Shown here: positions 5,844 to 8,665 of the stretch, one piece after another | Layout: the number at the start of each line of letters is the position of its first letter | How positions within the stretch are numbered: the stretch's first letter is position 1 | Assembly (NCBI GenBank): GCA_023131935.1 | Contig: JAGLYY010000287.1 | Location: 1 to 8,665, forward strand | Reading direction: 5' to 3' | DNA length: 8,665 nucleotides | Source of the DNA: Spirochaetales bacterium | GTDB taxonomy: Bacteria > Spirochaetota > Spirochaetia > JAGLYY01 | Translations under genes and position numbers: made by a program | The notes under the pieces: generated by a model | What the model saw: only the letters and a program-made list of their open reading frames with translations | Told to the model about the DNA's origin: nothing | Databases searched by the model: none

Positions 5844-6257
5844 TTATTCTTCACAAATCATATCAATAATAATATCTTTTATATACCCTTCAACAAAAGG
5901 ACTTTCAGAAATCATATCAAGAATATAATCGAAATTCTCTTTAAGGAGTACACCTACATTATCCAGATCGTTGATCTTATACGCTAATTTTTTTGCTGAT
6001 GTAAGACTAACCCGCCTGATTTCGACAATACTTTTTAAGGGAATGATCGGATCTTCTATAATACATTCAGCATGGATTGATGTTTGATAGGTATCTAATT
6101 TTGAAGTTGTTAAAGTATAAATGTAACTATCCTTAATGAGATCACTGAGAATTATAAAATATTTTGCTTTAATTTCACCGTCGGGGAACATAAATTTATC
6201 ATCCCGGATAACAGTCCCCCGACTAAGATTGCGGATATCATTAAGTTTAAGTTTCAT
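5844..6257 (-). CDS. Probable toxin partner of the Panacea antitoxin (PemK/MazF-like N-terminus), 137 aa
   Basis: The start ATG overlaps the stop of the upstream Panacea gene by one base (TAATG), so translation is coupled and the two products are meant to act together. The N-terminal half, RGTVIRDDKF...IKAKYFIILSD followed by YIYTLTTSKLD, has the order of short beta strands seen at the start of PemK/MazF-like SH3-barrel proteins, where a 'G-x-V' strand precedes a 'K-x-F-I-x-L' strand. PemK/MazF toxins cut mRNA; whether this one does is inference. The C-terminal half (IVEIRRVSLTSAKKLAYKI and an acidic helical tail) is less typical, and no signal peptide or membrane segment is seen. Panacea antitoxins pair with many unrelated toxins, so a new toxin type is possible. 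Confidence 0.6.
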   Translation of the reverse strand: MKLKLNDIRNLSRGTVIRDDKFMFPDGEIKAKYFIILSDLIKDSYIYTLTTSKLDTYQTSIHAECIIEDPIIPLKSIVEIRRVSLTSAKKLAYKINDLDNVGVLLKENFDYILDMISESPFVEGYIKDIIIDMICEE

Positions 6258-6832
6258 TAAGCATAATTTAAATCAATAGCTGAAGATAGCCTTTCTTCTT
6301 CTTCAAGTACTGAATACTCTTTTTTTGACAAAGTATCTTTAAAAAACAGCTTCAAATCAATCGGTTCAAAATCTTCTGCAAGCTTCCACGGGTTTTCCTT
6401 ATGGGTTTTGTAACTTAATTGTTTGGCAGTTAGCTGGCCATACTCCTCCACAACATCTTTCATCAATTTTAACTCAAAATCTGACACATATTTAGGATCA
6501 AATTCTCTTTTTGGAGTTATTTGATACAGTATATTGTTATAGTATTTTTGAGGATTTATTTCAAAGAAATCCTCAAAAATGTCATGATATCCTATTGCTT
6601 CCGATTTGTCTAAAAGTTCCTTTAGACGATTGTAAACCTCAGGGACCGGTCCTTGAGGGTATTTCTTATAATCTTGTCCGGTGGCAGTTCTTCCTGTTTC
6701 TTTAAGAGAAAAAACATCTAAGTAATATAAAAGCTTGTTTAGCTTTGTCAGTCCAAGATCTTTACAATTCCAAGAGAAGAAAAGTATTATGTTTGCTAAT
6801 TTGATTAACTGCATTCTCTTACGAAAATCCAA
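6257..6832 (-). CDS. Panacea-domain (SocA-like, DUF4065) antitoxin, 191 aa
   Basis: Residues about 28-75 carry the Panacea signature: LTKLNKLLYYLDVFSLKETG, then TGQDYKKYPQGPVPEVYNRL. This domain is known from Caulobacter SocA and from many toxin-antitoxin pairs, where it neutralises diverse toxins, often by direct binding. Here the antitoxin gene comes first and its partner follows with a one-base overlap. The start is TTG at 6832-6830, supported by AAGGAG (6845-6840) seven bases upstream; the next ATG, six codons in, has no binding site. The C-terminal half (PKREFDPKYVSDFELKLMKD onward) is charged and helical. A promoter and palindromic operator lie directly upstream. Domain identification is fairly secure; its role as antitoxin to this neighbour is inference. 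Confidence 0.85.
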   Translation of the reverse strand: MDFRKRMQLIKLANIILFFSWNCKDLGLTKLNKLLYYLDVFSLKETGRTATGQDYKKYPQGPVPEVYNRLKELLDKSEAIGYHDIFEDFFEINPQKYYNNILYQITPKREFDPKYVSDFELKLMKDVVEEYGQLTAKQLSYKTHKENPWKLAEDFEPIDLKLFFKDTLSKKEYSVLEEEERLSSAIDLNYA

Positions 6833-6867
6833 TTGTATTCTCCTTATTTTTTTATTCGATACAAGCC

Positions 6868-6884
6868 AGATATGTTACATATCT
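6868..6884 (-). promoter_or_regulatory. Perfect 17-bp palindrome, probable operator of the Panacea pair
   Basis: AGATATGTTACATATCT has two perfect 8-bp arms around one central base. It lies two bases downstream of the -10 box and covers the expected transcript start, where a bound repressor would block initiation. Autoregulation by the antitoxin or the complex is the usual arrangement in such operons, although neither protein shows an obvious helix-turn-helix. Confidence 0.6.
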
Positions 6885-7164
6885 ATACTATATATCTATT
6901 TTCGGAATTTTGTAAGTGCTCAATAACCATATTAGACAAAAAAATGACGTAAACGACGACAAGAATACACCACAAAGCCCGCTGACAGCCTTTTCCAGCG
7001 AACTGATACCATTGCTTGGCTATATCGATGTATTGGATGTACAGGACGTACGCCAGACAAGGTGTATGCACTCCCTTTCGATTGACCATTAGCCCGGATA
7101 TCACTTCACCGGTTTCAAGCCGAACAAGTCCGAAATGCGCCCGGAGGCTGACCTTGAAAAAGAT
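6883..7164 (-). other. Degenerate or non-coding stretch with doubtful minus-strand frame
   Basis: One minus-strand frame is open from after a TGA (7167-7165) to 6883. Its internal ATG at 7104 would give 73 residues ending in a hydrophobic run (WCILVVVYVIFLSN). Upstream of that ATG the frame reads VSLRAHFGLVRLETGEVISG, and beyond the TGA it continues KGLSVDNW, so it may be a broken longer gene. There is no ribosome binding site, and its end lies under the Panacea promoter. The plus-strand frame at 7016-7210 is no better. Base composition is richer in G and C than either neighbour, suggesting a separate origin. Confidence 0.3.
6887..6915 (-). promoter_or_regulatory. Sigma70-type promoter of the Panacea pair
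   Basis: On the minus strand, TTACAA (6915-6910) and TATAGT (6892-6887, five of six matches to TATAAT) are separated by exactly 17 bp. The predicted transcript starts near 6880, about 48 bases before the TTG start codon, leaving room for the AAGGAG ribosome binding site. Confidence 0.6.
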
Positions 7165-7171
7165 TCACCAG

Positions 7172-7185
7172 TTATCTACAGATAA
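7172..7185. promoter_or_regulatory. Palindrome TTATCTacAGATAA, resembling a DnaA box
   Basis: Two perfect 6-bp arms flank AC. The first nine bases, TTATCTACA, match the DnaA box TTATCCACA at eight of nine positions. It lies 64 bp before the operon start at 7249, where an RHH repressor could bind. A second palindrome, CCGATAATCGG, is at 7204-7214. TTGACC at 7190-7195 resembles a -35 box, but no suitable -10 follows. Confidence 0.3.
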
Positions 7186-7248
7186 ACCTTTGACCTATCC
7201 CCACCGATAATCGGGATGGAGGAGGCTTACCGGGAAAAAGGAGGATCC

Positions 7249-7710
7249 ATGGAAAACCTGCCATTGTGGGCTCTATTGCTCATTGCAAGCATTTTCGGGG
7301 GTGTTATAACAAAGCTGTTTGACCTCGCATGGAACGCATTGTTCAAACCGCGCCAAGAGAAACGCTCACGGCAAAATAAACCCACATATCAATCCCTTGA
7401 TAGGATTTCTGAACTCTTCGCTGAGTATTACCACAAAATAGCTTATGCATCAGATCCAGACACGACCATAAACATACTAATCGCGAAGTTTCAAAGTTCC
7501 TGGCGTGGGCGGTCCAGGCATCTAAACAATAGAGATATTCAGATGTGTGAACATGCTGAAAAAATCCTTGCGGATCTTTGTAACTATCGATTTTGCAATA
7601 GAAATAATTCCTATACTTCTGAGAGCAATGGAACCGTTACTATAAACCCATATCTGGCGTTCAAGGAGACAATGAAATACTTCAGAAAACGTTTAAAGGC
7701 TCTGTCATGA
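7249..7710 (+). CDS. Single-pass membrane protein, first gene of a three-gene operon, 153 aa
   Basis: The N-terminus LPLWALLLIASIFGGVITKL (about residues 4-23) is one membrane helix. It is followed by a positively charged stretch (KPRQEKRSRQNK) that would stay in the cytoplasm, leaving a soluble C-terminal domain inside. That domain is helical, with RISELFAEYYHKIAY, SSWRGRSRHLNNRD and a late YLAFKETMKYFRKRL, and has four Cys-containing positions without a clear metal motif. ATG 7249 is chosen because AAGGAGG (7238-7244) lies four bases ahead; ATG 7216 is in frame but has no such site. Its TGA overlaps the next ATG (ATGA). I do not recognise the family. Coupling to an RHH protein and a second membrane protein suggests a membrane-linked module. 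Confidence 0.75.
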   Translation: MENLPLWALLLIASIFGGVITKLFDLAWNALFKPRQEKRSRQNKPTYQSLDRISELFAEYYHKIAYASDPDTTINILIAKFQSSWRGRSRHLNNRDIQMCEHAEKILADLCNYRFCNRNNSYTSESNGTVTINPYLAFKETMKYFRKRLKALS

Positions 7711-7898
7711 TCTCCCGAACCCACTCCCACGCGCGAGAAGCCCCGCAAAGCAATTCTATCGTAACATTCTCTATCCGCTTACCCGAAAACTACAAAGAGG
7801 CCCTACAGGACTATTTTAAGCACGAGAAAGGACAAGATTTGTCAAATGGCCTCCGGGGGTGGATTTATGAAAGAATGGAAAAAGAGGGGCTGAAATGA
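7707..7898 (+). CDS. Ribbon-helix-helix-like DNA-binding protein, 63 aa
   Basis: After a polar N-terminal tail of about 16 residues comes SIVTFSIRLPENYKEALQDY: a strand of alternating hydrophobic residues (VTFSIRL), then a Pro-led first helix (ENYKEALQDYFKHE), a turn at GQDLS and a second helix (NGLRGWIYERMEKE). This is the strand-helix-helix order of CopG/Arc-type proteins, which dimerise through the strand and place it in the DNA major groove. Such proteins serve as antitoxins, operon repressors or relaxosome accessory factors. It starts at the ATGA overlap with the upstream gene and ends in another ATGA overlap, so it is fixed in the operon. The upstream palindromes are possible targets. 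Fold assignment is by eye. Confidence 0.7.
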   Translation: MISRTHSHAREAPQSNSIVTFSIRLPENYKEALQDYFKHEKGQDLSNGLRGWIYERMEKEGLK

Positions 7899-8197
7899 TG
7901 GTTGGTATTATAATCAGTATTCTTGGTGTGCTAGTAGGAATTGGCGGTGTTTTGGATGCACGGTATGAACGAAAGGAAAAAAAGAAAACAGAAGCAACCC
8001 TTTTGAGTAATCAGGAACAGCATAAAAAGGCAATAGCTGATTTGCGTTTACAGATGGTGCATGAGATAAGGGCAATCAGAGAGGGTGAAATCTCAGAGGC
8101 TGAAAAATGGGATATATTCAACGATTACTTAGAAAAAAGATTTGATGATATTCTGCGAAACTATGGAGAAGAAATTAGTGCGAATAGTATGTTATAA
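7895..8197 (+). CDS. Small membrane-anchored coiled-coil-like protein, 100 aa
   Basis: Residues about 2-21 (MVGIIISILGVLVGIGGVLD) form one membrane helix. A basic stretch follows (RYERKEKKKTE), then a long charged helix likely to form a coiled coil (about residues 33-62, NQEQHKKAIADLRLQMVHEI), and an acidic C-terminal part (FNDYLEKRFDDILRNYGEE). As in the first gene of the operon, the charge pattern places the bulk in the cytoplasm. It starts within the stop of the RHH gene (ATGATGG; the second ATG is equally possible). The protein resembles small holin-like or anchor proteins only in general layout, and no family is recognised. It is the last gene of the operon. Confidence 0.7.
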   Translation: MMVGIIISILGVLVGIGGVLDARYERKEKKKTEATLLSNQEQHKKAIADLRLQMVHEIRAIREGEISEAEKWDIFNDYLEKRFDDILRNYGEEISANSML

Positions 8198-8212
8198 GCA
8201 TTATTGCTTTTT
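8196..8212 (+). terminator. Weak terminator at the end of the three-gene operon
   Basis: AAGCA (8196-8200) and TGCTT (8205-8209) form a 5-bp stem with a TTAT loop, followed by three more T residues. It begins inside the stop codon of the last gene. A second T-run (CCCCTTTTTTT) at about 8236-8242 has no good stem. Confidence 0.35.
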
Positions 8213-8392
8213 ACCTGAGGATCTTTCGAAAGCCCCTTTTTTTAAGCTCGAAATCGAATGGATGAGATTATAAGGAAAATGCCGTATTTCCTTCTATCCA
8301 GAATCTGGGGATGTTAATACGTCTTTCTTGTCCTAATTTTTCATATTCCGAACCATATAATCGCTTTTGGGTTATTATTTCATCTTTCATAA
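8213..8392. other. Gap with one doubtful minus-strand 40-aa frame
   Basis: On the minus strand, ATG 8390 opens a 40-residue frame ending at 8268 (MKDEIITQKRLYGSEYEKLG ... IPRFWIEGNTAFSL). It begins directly after the first REP-like hairpin and has no proper ribosome binding site beyond GGGGC within that hairpin. It may be a gene fragment. Nothing else is seen here. Confidence 0.2.
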
Positions 8393-8477
8393 GCCCCGAA
8401 GGGGCATAATATTATTTTAACACAGGGTGTAGCCCTGTGTTATGGCGCAGCCATAACTCTCCAAGCCCTGAAAGGGC
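8393..8477. repeat. REP-like cluster of four hairpins beside an IS200-like transposase
   Basis: Four palindromes follow one another: GCCCC-GAA-GGGGC (8393-8405), TAACACAGGG-TGTAG-CCCTGTGTTA (8418-8442), TTATGGC-GCA-GCCATAA (8440-8456, sharing three bases with the second) and GCCCT-GAA-AGGGC (8465-8477). The first and last are near copies in the same orientation, both preceded by AA and followed by an ATAAT-type run. Clusters like this are typical next to Y1 (IS200-like/RAYT) transposase genes, which act on hairpin-marked single-stranded DNA. Confidence 0.7.
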
Positions 8478-8484
8478 GATATAA

Positions 8485-8665
8485 TTATTCCCAGATATAA
8501 CGCTCATCAAATACTACTTCATGTTTCTTAAGCAAAGCCATGTATTCTTCCTGAAAGGTTTTTTTATTGTGGTGTTCATACTGCCTGTCAATATAGGCCG
8601 TCACTATATCTACTGCCCTTGGGTTTACAGAAAATGCACCGTATCCATCCTGCCAATAAAAGTTT
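8485..8665 (-). CDS. IS200-like (Y1, REP-associated type) transposase, C-terminal part (partial at window edge)
   Basis: The minus strand is open from the window edge to a TAA at 8487-8485, giving 59 residues. It begins NFYWQDGYGAFSVNP, continues VDIVTAYIDRQYEHHNKKTF and ends QEEYMALLKKHEVVFDERYIW plus Glu. The WQDGYGAFSV block and the AYI-x2-Q...HH...F-Q-E-E-Y helix are typical of Y1 HUH transposases of the IS200 type. The Tyr in AYIDRQ is at the position of the single catalytic tyrosine, which forms the covalent bond with single-stranded DNA. The HUH histidines lie outside the window. The C-terminus appears intact, and hairpins follow eight bases after the stop, as expected for REP-associated copies. 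Confidence 0.88.
   Translation of the reverse strand, partial: NFYWQDGYGAFSVNPRAVDIVTAYIDRQYEHHNKKTFQEEYMALLKKHEVVFDERYIWE

Noticed and set aside
6511..6926. Two plus-strand frames of 63-64 aa over the Panacea gene and its promoter
   Set aside because: The Panacea reading is supported by domain motifs, a ribosome binding site and a promoter; these frames have none.
7016..7210. 64-aa plus-strand frame
   Set aside because: There is no ribosome binding site, its composition is Arg/Thr/Ser-rich, and it ends in the palindromes before the operon.
8393..8477. CRISPR array
   Set aside because: The repeats are four different short hairpins without equal spacers and fit REP-like DNA beside a Y1 transposase.

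Overview
The window is an AT-rich accessory region, probably from a spirochaete-like bacterium (Spirochaetota; moderate confidence). The main clue is the secreted 34-residue ankyrin-repeat protein, whose signal peptide and C-terminal cap resemble ankyrin proteins I associate with Spirochaetales. No housekeeping gene, rRNA or tRNA is visible. The gaps between genes are long and hold broken genes and transposon remnants, so this looks like a turnover zone.

Layout, left to right. Positions 1-333 are the C-terminal part of a secreted or lipoprotein-like protein cut by the window edge. At 385-450 there is an IS21-like transposon end (three TGACCCCC motifs exactly 23 bp apart), followed by an orphan C-terminal coding fragment. 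A HEPN-like gene (772-1377) and a secreted ankyrin-repeat gene (1725-2780) follow. Just after the ankyrin gene sits a complete IS4-family element (2817-4089) with 15-bp perfect terminal inverted repeats and a 9-bp target duplication. It inserted directly upstream of a second gene with a HEPN-like R-x4-H motif (4118-5104).

Positions 5099-5824 contain two imperfect palindromes that resemble integron attC sites. Between them lie two decayed small genes and one strong terminator. A minus-strand pair follows: a Panacea-domain (SocA-like, DUF4065) antitoxin starting with TTG, and a 137-aa partner with a PemK/MazF-like N-terminus, the likely toxin. They overlap by one base, and a recognisable promoter has a perfect 17-bp palindrome just downstream of its -10 box, the expected layout for autoregulation.

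After a degenerate stretch there is a tight three-gene plus-strand operon (7249-8197) whose genes are joined by ATGA overlaps: a single-pass membrane protein, a ribbon-helix-helix-like DNA-binding protein and a second small membrane protein. I do not recognise this set as a described system. The window ends with a REP-like cluster of four hairpins beside the 3' end of an IS200-like Y1 transposase gene.

The best candidates for new biology are the three-gene membrane/RHH operon, the Panacea pair with its partner, and the possible cassette-type attC sites. All functional statements rest on reading motifs by eye; no database search was done.
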